From Mycobacterium pinniadriaticum (GTDB lineage: Bacteria > Actinomycetota > Actinomycetes > Mycobacteriales > Mycobacteriaceae): DNA of 64,000 nucleotides. Positions 38,685 to 47,598 of this stretch are shown here, piece after piece. Numbering within the stretch: position 1 is the stretch's first letter; the number at the start of each line of letters is the position of its first letter. The stretch is from contig NZ_JAPJDO010000005.1 in the NCBI RefSeq assembly GCF_026242045.1, positions 232,784-296,783 of the forward strand. Reading direction: 5' to 3'. Made by a program: the position numbers and the translations under genes. The notes below the pieces were generated by a model. The model was not told the origin of the DNA and made no database searches. It worked only from the letters and a program-made list of their open reading frames with translations.

Positions 38685-40205
38685 GTGCATTCCAACCTGG
38701 CCGCTACCACCACGCGCGAGGAGTTCCGCGCACTGGCCGCCGACCATCGGGTGGTGCCGGTGACCCGCAAGGTGCTCGCCGACAGCGAGACGCCCTTGTC
38801 GGCCTACCGGAAACTGGCCGCCGACCGGCCCGGAACATTCCTGCTCGAATCGGCCGAGAACGGACGCTCGTGGTCGCGCTGGTCGTTCATCGGGGCCGGG
38901 GCGCCATCGGCACTGACCGTCCGCGACGGTGAGGCGGTCTGGCTGGGAGCCACCCCGCGCGATGCCCCGACCGGCGGCGACCCACTGCAGGCGCTGCGCG
39001 AGACCATGGAGCTGCTGTCCACCGGCCCGCTCGCCGGGGTACCCCCGCTGTCGGGCGGCATGGTCGGCTTCTTCGCCTACGACTTCGTCCGGCGCCTTGA
39101 GCGGCTGCCTCAGCTGGCCGTCGACGACCTCGGTCTGCCCGACATGCTGCTGCTACTGGCCACCGATCTGGCCGCCGTCGACCACCACGAGGGCACCATC
39201 ACCCTGATCGCCAACGCGGTGAACTGGAACGGCACCGACGAGCGGGTGGACTGGGCGTACGACGACGCCGTCGCCCGCCTCGACGTGATGACCGAGGCGC
39301 TCAGTCAGCCGCAGCCATCGAGTGTGGCAACATTCTCCCGGCCGCAACCCCGGCACCGATCGCAGCGCACTCCCGAGGAGTACAGCGCGATCGTGGAACG
39401 GCTGGTCAAGGAGATAGAGGCCGGTGAGGCCTTCCAGGTGGTGCCCTCGCAGCGTTTCGAGATGGACACCGCGGTGGACCCGATCGACGTGTACCGGATG
39501 CTGCGGGTCACCAACCCCAGCCCGTACATGTATCTGCTGCACATCCCCGATGAGGTTGGCGGAACGGCGTTTTCGATCGTCGGCTCCAGCCCGGAGGCGC
39601 TGGTGACGGTCCAGGACGGCTGGGCCACGACGCACCCCATCGCCGGGACCCGGTGGCGCGGTCACACCGAGGAGGAAGACCAGCTGCTGGAGAAGGAGTT
39701 GCTGGCCGACGAGAAAGAACGCGCCGAGCATCTGATGCTGGTCGACCTGGGCCGCAACGACCTGGGGCGGGTCTGTGTGCCGGGCACCGTGCGCGTCGAG
39801 GACTACAGCCACATCGAGCGCTACAGCCACGTGATGCACCTGGTGTCGACGGTCACCGGCCTGCTGGCCGAGGGGCGCACGGCGCTGGATGCGGTCACCG
39901 CGTGCTTCCCGGCCGGCACCCTGACCGGAGCGCCGAAGGTGCGGGCGATGGAACTGATCGAAGAGGTCGAGAAGACCCGCCGCGGCCTCTACGGCGGTGT
40001 GGTCGGCTATTTGGATTTCGCCGGCAATGCCGACTTCGCGATCGCCATCCGCACCGCCCTGATCAGCAAGGGCACCGCCTACGTGCAGGCCGGCGGTGGG
40101 GTGGTGGCCGACTCCAACGGTCCTTACGAGTACACCGAGGCGTCCAACAAGGCCAAGGCCGTGCTGAACGCGATCGCCGCGGCGGAAACGCTGGGCGCGC
40201 CGTGA
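38685..40205 (+). CDS. trpE: Anthranilate synthase component I
   Basis: A 506-residue chorismate-using enzyme forming anthranilate with the TrpG glutaminase, which is not in this window. The feedback-site motif LLES is near residue 46, and the catalytic domain holds [29 protein letters not shown] and [12 protein letters not shown]. The GTG at 38685 has GGGAGGA eight bases ahead; upstream codons would overlap bcp. First gene of the trp operon. Confidence 0.95.
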   Translation: MHSNLAATTTREEFRALAADHRVVPVTRKVLADSETPLSAYRKLAADRPGTFLLESAENGRSWSRWSFIGAGAPSALTVRDGEAVWLGATPRDAPTGGDPLQALRETMELLSTGPLAGVPPLSGGMVGFFAYDFVRRLERLPQLAVDDLGLPDMLLLLATDLAAVDHHEGTITLIANAVNWNGTDERVDWAYDDAVARLDVMTEALSQPQPSSVATFSRPQPRHRSQRTPEEYSAIVERLVKEIEAGEAFQVVPSQRFEMDTAVDPIDVYRMLRVTNPSPYMYLLHIPDEVGGTAFSIVGSSPEALVTVQDGWATTHPIAGTRWRGHTEEEDQLLEKELLADEKERAEHLMLVDLGRNDLGRVCVPGTVRVEDYSHIERYSHVMHLVSTVTGLLAEGRTALDAVTACFPAGTLTGAPKVRAMELIEEVEKTRRGLYGGVVGYLDFAGNADFAIAIRTALISKGTAYVQAGGGVVADSNGPYEYTEASNKAKAVLNAIAAAETLGAP

Positions 40206-40801
40206 TCCGCATCGGGCAGCTGCTCCTGGTCGTCGCCGCAGTGCTGCTGTGGGTGGCGTCGCGGCTGACGTGGGTGTCGGTGACGTCGTTCGACGGCCTG
40301 GGCCAGCCCAAGACCCTGACGCTGTCGGGTGCCGGCTGGTCCAACGCCCTGCTGCCGCTGGCGGTGCTGCTACTGGCGGCGGCGGCCGCGGGACTGGCCG
40401 TGCGCGGATGGAGTCTGCGGGTGGTCGCGGTTCTGGTCGCCGTGGTGACCCTATTGCTGGGCTATCTCGGCGTGAGCCTGATCGTCACACCCGATGTCGG
40501 TCCGCGAGGCGCCGCGCTGGTCGGCGTTCCGCTGGCATCGCTGGTGGCCAGCGACCGGCAGTACCTCGGTGCCGGGCTGACTGTCGCCGCGGCGGTGTGT
40601 GCGCTGGTCGCCGCGGTGTTGATGATGCGCGCCGCGGCATCCGGGCGGGGCGCGACGGCCAAATACGCCGCACCGGCGGCGCGCCGCGGCACCGCCCGCA
40701 GCGCGGAGGCCGACCCGGCCATGTCGGAGCGCGGCATGTGGGACGCCCTCGACGAGGGCGTCGATCCCACCGAGCGACACATCGACACCGAGGGTCGGTG
40801 A
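40202..40801 (+). CDS. Trp-operon-associated membrane protein (TIGR02234, Rv1610-like)
   Basis: A 199-residue protein with four hydrophobic segments (about 5-22, 47-66, 70-95, 124-147) and a charged cytoplasmic tail ending [19 protein letters not shown]. It belongs to a family found between trpE and trpC in actinobacteria, of unknown function. The GTG at 40202 overlaps the trpE stop. Its consistent place suggests a link to tryptophan, but nothing in the sequence shows a mechanism. Confidence 0.85.
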   Translation: MIRIGQLLLVVAAVLLWVASRLTWVSVTSFDGLGQPKTLTLSGAGWSNALLPLAVLLLAAAAAGLAVRGWSLRVVAVLVAVVTLLLGYLGVSLIVTPDVGPRGAALVGVPLASLVASDRQYLGAGLTVAAAVCALVAAVLMMRAAASGRGATAKYAAPAARRGTARSAEADPAMSERGMWDALDEGVDPTERHIDTEGR

Positions 40802-40813
40802 CGTATGTGCGGC

Positions 40814-40829
40814 GTAGTACGACTACCCT
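40814..40829 (+). promoter_or_regulatory. Palindrome overlapping a -10 before trpC
   Basis: GTAGT-ACG-ACTAC (40814-40826) is a perfect inverted repeat that overlaps TACCCT (40824-40829), a TANNNT -10 candidate. A transcript from here would have a leader of about 45 nt with GAAGGGA as ribosome site for trpC. It suggests a secondary, possibly regulated, promoter inside the trp operon. Confidence 0.35.
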
Positions 40830-40881
40830 TCCTTAGGACATAAGCGAGATCGCCAGGGCGCTAGAAGGGATCGACGTTCGC

Positions 40882-41700
40882 ATGAGTTCGGCAACCGTGC
40901 TCGACTCCATCATCGAGGGAGTACGCGAAGACGTTGCCGCCCGTGAGGCGATGATTCCCCTTGCCGAGGTGAAGGCGGCGGCCAAGGCCGCGCCGGCCCC
41001 GTTGAATGTGCTGGCCGCGCTGCGCGCGCCGGGTATCGCCGTCATCGCCGAAGTGAAGCGCGCCAGCCCCTCCCGCGGGCAACTCGCCAACATCGCCGAC
41101 CCCGCCGAATTGGCCGGCGCCTACGAGAGCGGCGGCGCACGGGTGATCAGTGTGCTGACCGAGGAACGTCGCTTCCACGGCTCGCTGGCCGATCTCGACG
41201 CGGTGCGTGCCGCCGTCAAGATCCCGGTGCTGCGCAAGGACTTCATCGTCCGGCCCTACCAGATCCACGAGGCCCGGGCACACGGCGCGGACATGCTACT
41301 GCTGATCGTGGCCGCCCTCGAGCAGCCGGCTCTGGAGTCCATGCTGGAGCGCACCGAGTCACTGGGTATGACCGCCCTGGTCGAGGTGCACACCGAGGAA
41401 GAAGCCAGCCGGGCGCTGGAGGCCGGTGCGAAGGTGATCGGCGTCAACGCCCGCAATCTCAAGACGTTGGAGGTCGACCGGGACTGCTTCGCGCGGATAG
41501 CACCGGGGCTGCCGTCCGACATCATCCGGGTCGCCGAATCGGGTGTGCGTGGCACCGGAGATCTGCTGGCGTACGCGGGCGCCGGGGCGGACGCTGTGCT
41601 GGTCGGTGAGGGCCTGGTCACCAGTGGAGATCCGCGCAGCGCCGTAGCCGACCTGGTGACCGCGGGAGCCCACCCGTCCTGCCCGAAACCCGCTCGCTGA
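40882..41700 (+). CDS. trpC: Indole-3-glycerol phosphate synthase
   Basis: A 272-residue monofunctional barrel enzyme. Active-site blocks are [49 protein letters not shown] and VAESGVRG. There is no TrpF domain, in line with PriA doing that step. The gap of 80 bp before it is the only sizable break in the trp operon; trpB starts three bases after its stop. Confidence 0.96.
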   Translation: MSSATVLDSIIEGVREDVAAREAMIPLAEVKAAAKAAPAPLNVLAALRAPGIAVIAEVKRASPSRGQLANIADPAELAGAYESGGARVISVLTEERRFHGSLADLDAVRAAVKIPVLRKDFIVRPYQIHEARAHGADMLLLIVAALEQPALESMLERTESLGMTALVEVHTEEEASRALEAGAKVIGVNARNLKTLEVDRDCFARIAPGLPSDIIRVAESGVRGTGDLLAYAGAGADAVLVGEGLVTSGDPRSAVADLVTAGAHPSCPKPAR

Positions 41701-41703
41701 GTC

Positions 41704-42975
41704 GTGGCTGATACCTCCACCCCGAACGTGCCGCGCACCAGCGCGGCCGTCGCCGAACCGACCTCCCACGATCCCGATGTCCGCGGGCACTTCGGGGTGT
41801 TCGGCGGACGGTATGTACCCGAGGCGCTGATGGCGGTCATCGAGGAGGTGACGGCCGCATACGAAAAGGCCCGCACCGACTCCGAATTCCTCGACCGGCT
41901 CGACAATCTGCAGACCCACTACGCCGGGCGCCCGTCGCCGCTGTACGAAGCGGTCCGGCTCAGCGAGCACCTCGGTGGGGCGCGGGTGTTCCTGAAGCGC
42001 GAAGACCTCAATCACACCGGATCGCACAAGATCAACAACGTGCTGGGCCAGGCGCTGCTGGCCAAGCAGATGGGCAAAACCCGGGTGATCGCCGAGACCG
42101 GTGCCGGACAGCACGGGGTGGCGACCGCGACGGCGTGCGCACTGCTCGGTCTGGAGTGTGTGATCTACATGGGTGCGGTGGACACCGCGCGGCAGGCGCT
42201 CAATGTGGCCCGGATGCGGCTGCTGGGTGCCGAAGTGGTGTCCGTGGAGTCCGGGTCCAAGACGCTCAAGGACGCGATCAACGACGCCTTCCGCGACTGG
42301 GTCACCAATGCCGAGCGCACCTACTACTGCTTCGGGACCGCCGCCGGGCCGCATCCGTTCCCCACGATGGTGCGCGACTTCCAGCGCATCATCGGACTGG
42401 AGGCCAGGGCGCAGATCCTGTCCCAGGCCGGTCGACTGCCCGACGCGGTGGCCGCGTGTGTGGGGGGCGGTTCGAACGCCATCGGCATCTTCCATCCGTT
42501 CATCGACGACACTTCTGTGCGTCTCGTCGGCTTCGAGGCGGCTGGTGATGGTGTCGAAACCGGCAGGCATGCAGCGACATTCACCGGCGGGTCACCGGGC
42601 GCTTTTCAGGGTTCGTACTCCTACCTGTTGCAGGACGAGGACGGGCAGACCATCGAATCGCACTCGATCTCAGCGGGGTTGGACTACCCGGGCGTCGGCC
42701 CCGAGCATGCGTTCCTCAAGGACATCGGCCGCACCGAGTACCGACCGATCACCGATGTCGAGGCGATGGACGCGTTTCGGCTGTTGTGCCGGCTGGAAGG
42801 CATCATCCCGGCCATCGAATCGGCACACGCGGTGGCCGGAGCGGTGAAACTGGCGGCGGAGTTGGGGCCCGGTTCGATCATTCTGGTCAACTTGTCGGGC
42901 CGGGGTGACAAGGACGTCGAGACGGCGGCCAACTGGTTCGGGTTGTTCGACAAGTCCGGCCCGGGAGCCCCATGA
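41704..42975 (+). CDS. trpB: Tryptophan synthase beta chain
   Basis: A 423-residue PLP enzyme joining indole and serine. The PLP lysine is in [11 protein letters not shown] (about residue 111), [15 protein letters not shown] is the indole site, and [15 protein letters not shown] the phosphate site. GTG start at 41704; the N-terminal 25 residues are variable and a later start is possible but the GTG keeps the tight spacing to trpC. Stop overlaps trpA. Confidence 0.96.
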   Translation: MADTSTPNVPRTSAAVAEPTSHDPDVRGHFGVFGGRYVPEALMAVIEEVTAAYEKARTDSEFLDRLDNLQTHYAGRPSPLYEAVRLSEHLGGARVFLKREDLNHTGSHKINNVLGQALLAKQMGKTRVIAETGAGQHGVATATACALLGLECVIYMGAVDTARQALNVARMRLLGAEVVSVESGSKTLKDAINDAFRDWVTNAERTYYCFGTAAGPHPFPTMVRDFQRIIGLEARAQILSQAGRLPDAVAACVGGGSNAIGIFHPFIDDTSVRLVGFEAAGDGVETGRHAATFTGGSPGAFQGSYSYLLQDEDGQTIESHSISAGLDYPGVGPEHAFLKDIGRTEYRPITDVEAMDAFRLLCRLEGIIPAIESAHAVAGAVKLAAELGPGSIILVNLSGRGDKDVETAANWFGLFDKSGPGAP

Positions 42976-43784
42976 CGCTGCAGCACAGCCAGCCGGGCCG
43001 GCTGGGGTCGATCTTCGCCGCGTGTCACGACCAGGGCCGGGCGGCCCTGATCGGATACCTGCCGACCGGGTATCCCGCTGTCGGCACCTCGATCGACGCG
43101 ATGGTGGCGCTGGTCGAATCCGGTTGCGACATCATTGAAGTCGGCGTTCCGTACTCCGATCCGGGTATGGACGGCCCGGTGATCGCGACCGCGACGGAGG
43201 CCGCGCTACAAGGCGGAGTGCGCGTCCGCGACACGCTGCGTGCGGTCGAGGCGATCAGTGCGGCCGGCGGCAATGCCGTGGTGATGACGTACTGGAATCT
43301 TGTGCTGCACTACGGGATTGACGCGTGGTCGCGTGATCTGGCGGCGGCTGGGGGATTGGGGATGGTCACCCCCGACCTGATTCCGGACGAGGCCGACGAA
43401 TGGATGGCCGCCTCCGAAGCACACGACCTGGACCGAATCTTCCTGGTGGCACCGTCGTCGACTCCGGAGCGGTTGACCAAGACCGTGGAGGCCTCGCGGG
43501 GCTTCGTCTACGCGGCATCGACCATGGGCGTCACGGGTGCCCGCGACGTGGTGTCGAGCGCGGCCCCGGAACTGGTGCGGCGGGTCAAGGAAGTCTCAGA
43601 CATTCCGGTGGGGGTCGGGCTGGGTGTTCGCTCACGCGAACAGGCTGCCGAGATCGCGGCGTTCGCCGACGGGGTGATCGTGGGGTCGGCGTTGGTGTCG
43701 GCCCTGACCGACGGGTTGGCGGCGGTGCGGACGCTGACCGAAGAGCTGGCTGTGGGTGTGCGACAGAAGGTGCCTGCCTCGTGA
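42972..43784 (+). CDS. trpA: Tryptophan synthase alpha chain
   Basis: A 270-residue barrel cleaving indole-glycerol phosphate and channelling indole to TrpB. The catalytic Glu and Asp are in [17 protein letters not shown], and the phosphate loop region is VGVGLGVRS with [15 protein letters not shown] overlaps the trpB TGA and its stop overlaps lgt (GTGA), so lgt is translationally coupled to the trp operon. Confidence 0.96.
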   Translation: MTLQHSQPGRLGSIFAACHDQGRAALIGYLPTGYPAVGTSIDAMVALVESGCDIIEVGVPYSDPGMDGPVIATATEAALQGGVRVRDTLRAVEAISAAGGNAVVMTYWNLVLHYGIDAWSRDLAAAGGLGMVTPDLIPDEADEWMAASEAHDLDRIFLVAPSSTPERLTKTVEASRGFVYAASTMGVTGARDVVSSAAPELVRRVKEVSDIPVGVGLGVRSREQAAEIAAFADGVIVGSALVSALTDGLAAVRTLTEELAVGVRQKVPAS

Positions 43785-45097
43785 CGACGACTGTCTTGGC
43801 TTATTTCCCGAGTCCGCCGCAGGGTGTCTGGCATTTGGGTCCGATTCCGATCCGGGCCTACGCGCTGTGCATCATCACCGGCATCATCGCCGCGCTGGTG
43901 ATCGGCGATCGCCGCTGGGCGGCTCGCGGCGGCGAGCGGGGTGTCATTTACGACATCGCGTTGTGGGCGGTGCCGTTCGGTTTGATCGGCGGCCGGCTCT
44001 ACCACCTGATGACCGACTGGAGAACGTATTTCGGTGAGGGCGGCGCAGGTATCGGCGCGGCGCTGCGGATCTGGGACGGCGGCCTGGGCATCTGGGGTGC
44101 GGTAGCCCTCGGCGGGGTCGGCGCCTGGATTGCCTGCCGGCGCAGGGGGATTCCGCTGCCGGCATTCGGCGACGCCATCGCTCCGGGCATCATCCTGGCG
44201 CAGGCGATCGGGCGGCTCGGCAACTACTTCAACCAGGAGTTGTACGGCCGGGAGACGACGGTGCCGTGGGGGATGGAGATCTTCTACCGGCGCGACGCGT
44301 CCGGGATGGTCGACGTGCACTCCCTCGACGGGGTGTCCACGGGACAGGTCGCCGCGGTGGTCCAGCCGACGTTCCTCTACGAATTGTTGTGGAACCTGCT
44401 GGTGTTCGCATTCCTGATCTACATCGACCGGCGGTTCAAGATCGGTCACGGTCGCCTGTTCGCGGCGTATGTGGCGGCATACTGCGTCGGAAGGTTCTGG
44501 GTGGAGTTGTTGCGCGACGACACCGCGACCCATATCGCCGGGATCCGGGTGAACTCGTTCACATCGGTGTTCGTGTTCATCGGCGCGATCGTGTACATCA
44601 TGCTGGCTCCCAAGGGCCGCGAAGATCCGGCCACGCTGGGCGGTAAACAGGCCGCCGGTGAACCCGACGAAGAGTCGCCCGCCGAGCACATGGTCGAGGA
44701 CTTGGTCGCCGTCGCGACCAATGGCGGTATCGCCGCCGCCGCGAGCGTCGCGGCGGAGCACGACAGCGAAGATGCCGCCGCCGTCGGCGACGTCGAGGAG
44801 CCCGAGGCCGAGCCGGAACCCGAGGCCGAAGCCGAGCCCGAGCCCGAGGCCGAAGCCGAGCCCGAGCCCGCCGCGGAAGCGGAAGCGGAACCAGAGGCGG
44901 CAGCCGAGCCGGAGCCCGAGGTTGAAGCCGAGCCCGAGCCCGCCGCGGAAGCGGAAGCGGAACCAGAGGCCGAAGCCGAGCCGGAGCCCGAGGTTGAAGC
45001 CGAGCCGGAACCGGAGCCCGCTCCCGCACCCCAGCGCCGCGAATTCCGTGCGGTCGTCCGACGCGTGCTGTGGGGCGTCGAAGTCCATCGCGACTGA
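43781..45097 (+). CDS. lgt: Prolipoprotein diacylglyceryl transferase with acidic repeat tail
   Basis: A 438-residue protein. Residues about 1-290 are the membrane enzyme that transfers diacylglycerol to lipoprotein cysteines, with the signature region [27 protein letters not shown] (key RLGNYFNQE) and YLLW-type helices. Residues about 300-425 are an extra low-complexity tail of Glu-Pro/Glu-Ala units from tandem DNA repeats, closed by a basic [15 protein letters not shown]. Long acidic Lgt tails are a mycobacterial feature; the repeats should make its length vary between strains. GTG at 43781 overlaps the trpA stop. Confidence 0.94.
   Translation: MTTTVLAYFPSPPQGVWHLGPIPIRAYALCIITGIIAALVIGDRRWAARGGERGVIYDIALWAVPFGLIGGRLYHLMTDWRTYFGEGGAGIGAALRIWDGGLGIWGAVALGGVGAWIACRRRGIPLPAFGDAIAPGIILAQAIGRLGNYFNQELYGRETTVPWGMEIFYRRDASGMVDVHSLDGVSTGQVAAVVQPTFLYELLWNLLVFAFLIYIDRRFKIGHGRLFAAYVAAYCVGRFWVELLRDDTATHIAGIRVNSFTSVFVFIGAIVYIMLAPKGREDPATLGGKQAAGEPDEESPAEHMVEDLVAVATNGGIAAAASVAAEHDSEDAAAVGDVEEPEAEPEPEAEAEPEPEAEAEPEPAAEAEAEPEAAAEPEPEVEAEPEPAAEAEAEPEAEAEPEPEVEAEPEPEPAPAPQRREFRAVVRRVLWGVEVHRD
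44855..44998 (+). repeat. Two 72-bp in-frame repeats in the lgt tail
   Basis: Units at 44855-44926 and 44927-44998 differ only near their middle (GGCGGCA versus GGCCGAA) and each encodes 24 residues of alternating Glu, Pro and Ala. Shorter GAGCCC/GAGGCC units extend from about 44800 to 45030. The multiple of three keeps the frame whatever the copy number. Confidence 0.92.
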
Positions 45098-45167
45098 GCT
45101 GCCGGATCTAGGTCTGCACACTTTGCAGTCGAAAGACTTGTCGCCCGCCTATGGCATACTCGAACAC

Positions 45168-46613
45168 ATGTTCGATCACTGGCCCGGCGAGTACTTCGAG
45201 CCATCCGAGACGGACCAGTCGCGCGACCTGATCAACCGGCTCGCCAACGTGTCGCGACTGGAGAATCGGGCCGCCGCGCAGCGCCTGCGGGTGATCGCAG
45301 ATCTCTTCGAGCTGCGTCGCCACCAACGGGGTGAGCGTGAGGACTGGGCGGTGGACACCTGGGCCGCCGTCGGCGCCGAAGTCGCCGCCGCGCTGCGCCT
45401 GAGCCTCAGTAAGGCCAACAGTCACATGAACTACGCGCTGGCCATGCTCCGGCTACCCGCAGTCGCCGCCGTTTTCGAGGCGGGTGACATTGACTGCCGG
45501 TTGTTCAAGACGATCGTCTACCGCACCCATCTGATCACCGATTCCGACGCCATGGCCGAGGTCGATGCCGAGTTGTCCGCCATCGTCGCCCGTTGGCCCT
45601 CGATGACCCGCGGGAAGCTCGCCACCGAGATCGACGACATCGTGGTTCGGCACGACCCCGACGCGGTACGACGGGTGCAGGATCGCAGCAGTGACTGTGA
45701 TGTCACATTCTGGGAGTCATCCGAGGGCCACGTGGAGATGACGGCCCGGCTGACGGTCACCGATGGGGCGGCTCTGGGCAAACGGCTGAACGCGATGGCG
45801 AAATCGGTCTGCCCGGACGACCCGCGGACGGTGGGGCAACGCCGCTCTGCCGCGCTCGGCGCGCTGGGCTCCGGTGTTGAGCGGGTTGCCTGCAAGTGCG
45901 GGCAATCCGATTGTCCGGCAACCGAAACACCGACCGGTTCGGTCGTCATCCATGTCGTCGCCGATCAGGCGACGCTCGATGGCGCCGCCAGCAAGCCGGC
46001 TTATCTGCTCGATACCGGGGCGCTGATCTCACCGGAACTGTTGGCCGAGCTCAAGGCGACGGCACGCCAGCGCCCAGTGATCGTTCCCGTCGAGGAGCCG
46101 CCGGGTTCCGGCTACCACCCGTCCCGGGCGCTTGCCGATTACGTGCGGTCCCGCGACCTCACCTGCCGCGCTCCCGGTTGCGACAAGCCCGCCACCCACT
46201 GCGACATCGACCACACCGTTCCGTGGCCCTACGGTGAGACGGATGCCTCCAACCTCAAATGTCTGTGCCGCGATCATCACATCCTGAAGACGTTCTGGGG
46301 CTGGAAGGACAAGCAGCTCGCCGACGGCACAGTGATCTGGACGCTTCCCGACGGCGAGACCTATGTGACGACTCCCGGGAGCGTCTTGCTGTTCCCCGCA
46401 CTGATGACACCCACCGGCCCGCCGGCCACCCCGCCTCCAGCAGTCCACCGCTGCGGCGACCGCTCGGCGATGATGCCCAGACGGTCGACGACCCGAAGGC
46501 AGAACCGCGCCCACCGCATCGCCAACGAACGCGCCCGCAATCGCGCGGAACGCGCACCCGCAGCGGCGGGCCCCGCCCCACCAGGCCCAGACGCCGACGC
46601 GCCACCCTTCTAG
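45168..46613 (+). CDS. DUF222 and HNH endonuclease domain protein (13E12-type)
   Basis: A 481-residue protein: a DUF222 domain (about 15-310) followed by an HNH nuclease fold with RDLTCRAPGCDKPATHCDIDHTVP split as CxxxxC, DxDH and LKCLCRDHHILK (about 330-375), then a basic, proline-rich tail. These proteins are multicopy in mycobacteria (the 13E12 repeat family) and may derive from mobile DNA. The ATG at 45168 follows CATACT by eight bases, suggesting a leaderless mRNA. No inverted or direct repeats are seen at its edges. Confidence 0.88.
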   Translation: MFDHWPGEYFEPSETDQSRDLINRLANVSRLENRAAAQRLRVIADLFELRRHQRGEREDWAVDTWAAVGAEVAAALRLSLSKANSHMNYALAMLRLPAVAAVFEAGDIDCRLFKTIVYRTHLITDSDAMAEVDAELSAIVARWPSMTRGKLATEIDDIVVRHDPDAVRRVQDRSSDCDVTFWESSEGHVEMTARLTVTDGAALGKRLNAMAKSVCPDDPRTVGQRRSAALGALGSGVERVACKCGQSDCPATETPTGSVVIHVVADQATLDGAASKPAYLLDTGALISPELLAELKATARQRPVIVPVEEPPGSGYHPSRALADYVRSRDLTCRAPGCDKPATHCDIDHTVPWPYGETDASNLKCLCRDHHILKTFWGWKDKQLADGTVIWTLPDGETYVTTPGSVLLFPALMTPTGPPATPPPAVHRCGDRSAMMPRRSTTRRQNRAHRIANERARNRAERAPAAAGPAPPGPDADAPPF

Positions 46614-46643
46614 GTTCGGGCCCGCTCTGGCATGCTGTGTGGC

Positions 46644-47027
46644 ATGACCGAGCCGCAGTACGGAGGCACCGAGGGCGCTCCGCCGCCCAACTATCCGCCG
46701 CCGTCCAACTACCCGATGCCGCCGCAGTACCCGGCCCCGGGTGGCTACGTCGATCCCTCGGCGCCGTTCGGCCGACATCCGATCACCGGTGAGCCATTGT
46801 CGGACAAATCGAAGATCGTCGCCGGGCTGCTGCAGTTGCTGGGCTTGTTCGGGCTCGTCGGCATCGGCCGCATCTATCTGGGCTATACCGGCCTCGGGAT
46901 CGCGCAGTTGCTCGTCGGCCTCGTCACCTGTGGGCTGGGTGCGGTCATCTGGGGCATTGTCGACGCGGTCCTTATCCTCACCGACAAGGTGCGCGACCCG
47001 CAGGGACACCCCCTGCGCGATGGATAG
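46644..47027 (+). CDS. TM2-domain membrane protein (Rv1615-like)
   Basis: A 127-residue protein with a cytoplasmic or surface Pro/Tyr/Asn-rich N terminus (about 1-50) and a TM2 domain of two helices joined by the conserved GIGRIYLGYTGLGIAQLLVG stretch (about 75-94). Function of TM2 proteins in bacteria is unknown. ATG at 46644; the 3' end overlaps the next gene by 8 bp, so the two are made together. Confidence 0.85.
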   Translation: MTEPQYGGTEGAPPPNYPPPSNYPMPPQYPAPGGYVDPSAPFGRHPITGEPLSDKSKIVAGLLQLLGLFGLVGIGRIYLGYTGLGIAQLLVGLVTCGLGAVIWGIVDAVLILTDKVRDPQGHPLRDG

Positions 47028-47427
47028 CAGCCAGCACCTCAAGACCCGGCGCTCGGTCACGATCGGTACTGGCGCCGCTCTGATCGGTGCCGTCACCTAC
47101 GTCGGCCTCGTCGACCCACACCGGGCCGGCTCGCTGTTCCCGCCCTGTCCGTTCCGGCTGCTCACCGGCTTGAACTGTCCGGCCTGCGGCGGCCTGCGGA
47201 TGACCCACGACCTGCTCCACGGCGACTTGGGCGCCGCCGTCGTCGACAACGTGTTCCTCCTGGTGGGTCTACCTCTCCTGGCCCTTTGGCTGCTGTGGCG
47301 GATCGGGCGAGGGGAGCGACCCCTACCGAAGCCCGCGATTGTGCTGATCGTGGTCGCGGCGATCGGCTGGACGATCGTTCGTAACCTGCCCGGCTTCCCG
47401 CTGGTCCCCACAATTTTCACCCAGTAG
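47020..47427 (+). CDS. DUF2752 membrane protein (Rv1616-like)
   Basis: A 135-residue protein with three hydrophobic segments and the DUF2752 core FPPCPFRLLTGLNCPACGG followed by LRMTHDLLHGD. The two conserved CP motifs could carry a disulfide or metal. Role unknown. It is coupled to the TM2 gene by overlap, and lies 171 bp before gltB. Confidence 0.85.
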   Translation: MDSSQHLKTRRSVTIGTGAALIGAVTYVGLVDPHRAGSLFPPCPFRLLTGLNCPACGGLRMTHDLLHGDLGAAVVDNVFLLVGLPLLALWLLWRIGRGERPLPKPAIVLIVVAAIGWTIVRNLPGFPLVPTIFTQ

Positions 47428-47444
47428 CGACCCGCCTGCGCTGA

Positions 47445-47480
47445 TACACTCGGAATTCGGCGCGACGCGATTTCGCGCCG
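47445..47480 (+). promoter_or_regulatory. gltB promoter and leader hairpin
   Basis: TACACT (47445-47450) is a good -10. Transcription from about 47457 would put a perfect 8-bp stem CGGCGCGA/TCGCGCCG (47458-47465 and 47473-47480, seven-base loop) at the very 5' end of a leader of about 140 nt. Such a 5' hairpin could stabilise the mRNA. No GlnR-type GTNAC-N6-GNAAC box is visible in the gap 47428-47598. Confidence 0.45.
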
Positions 47481-47598
47481 GATCATCGGGCCGGCGAAGT
47501 CCCAGACATCTCATGTCAGACTGCGGCAAGGCCTCAGCGCAAGCGCGTGGCGCGTATACCAGCTTCCCGCCGCAAATACCGACCGCGGAGGAGCGTGA

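Noticed and set aside
37119..38747. 542-residue minus-strand gene over ABC and bcp
   Set aside because: It is the wrong frame of two clearly conserved genes and is Arg-rich without family motifs.
44800..45030. CRISPR-like repeat array
   Set aside because: Units are adjacent, in frame and coding for the Lgt tail; there are no unique spacers.
43508..45121. 537-residue minus-strand gene opposite trpA and lgt
   Set aside because: Its Gly/Leu/Phe repeats mirror the lgt acidic repeat, and the rest is shadow of conserved genes.
45168..46613. Insertion sequence or active mobile element around the DUF222/HNH gene
   Set aside because: I see no terminal inverted repeats, target-site duplication or transposase; the gene fits between lgt and the TM2 gene without disruption.
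47428..47598. Known riboswitch in the gltB leader
   Set aside because: Only a simple hairpin is visible; I recognise no conserved core of any glutamine, SAM or other riboswitch class.
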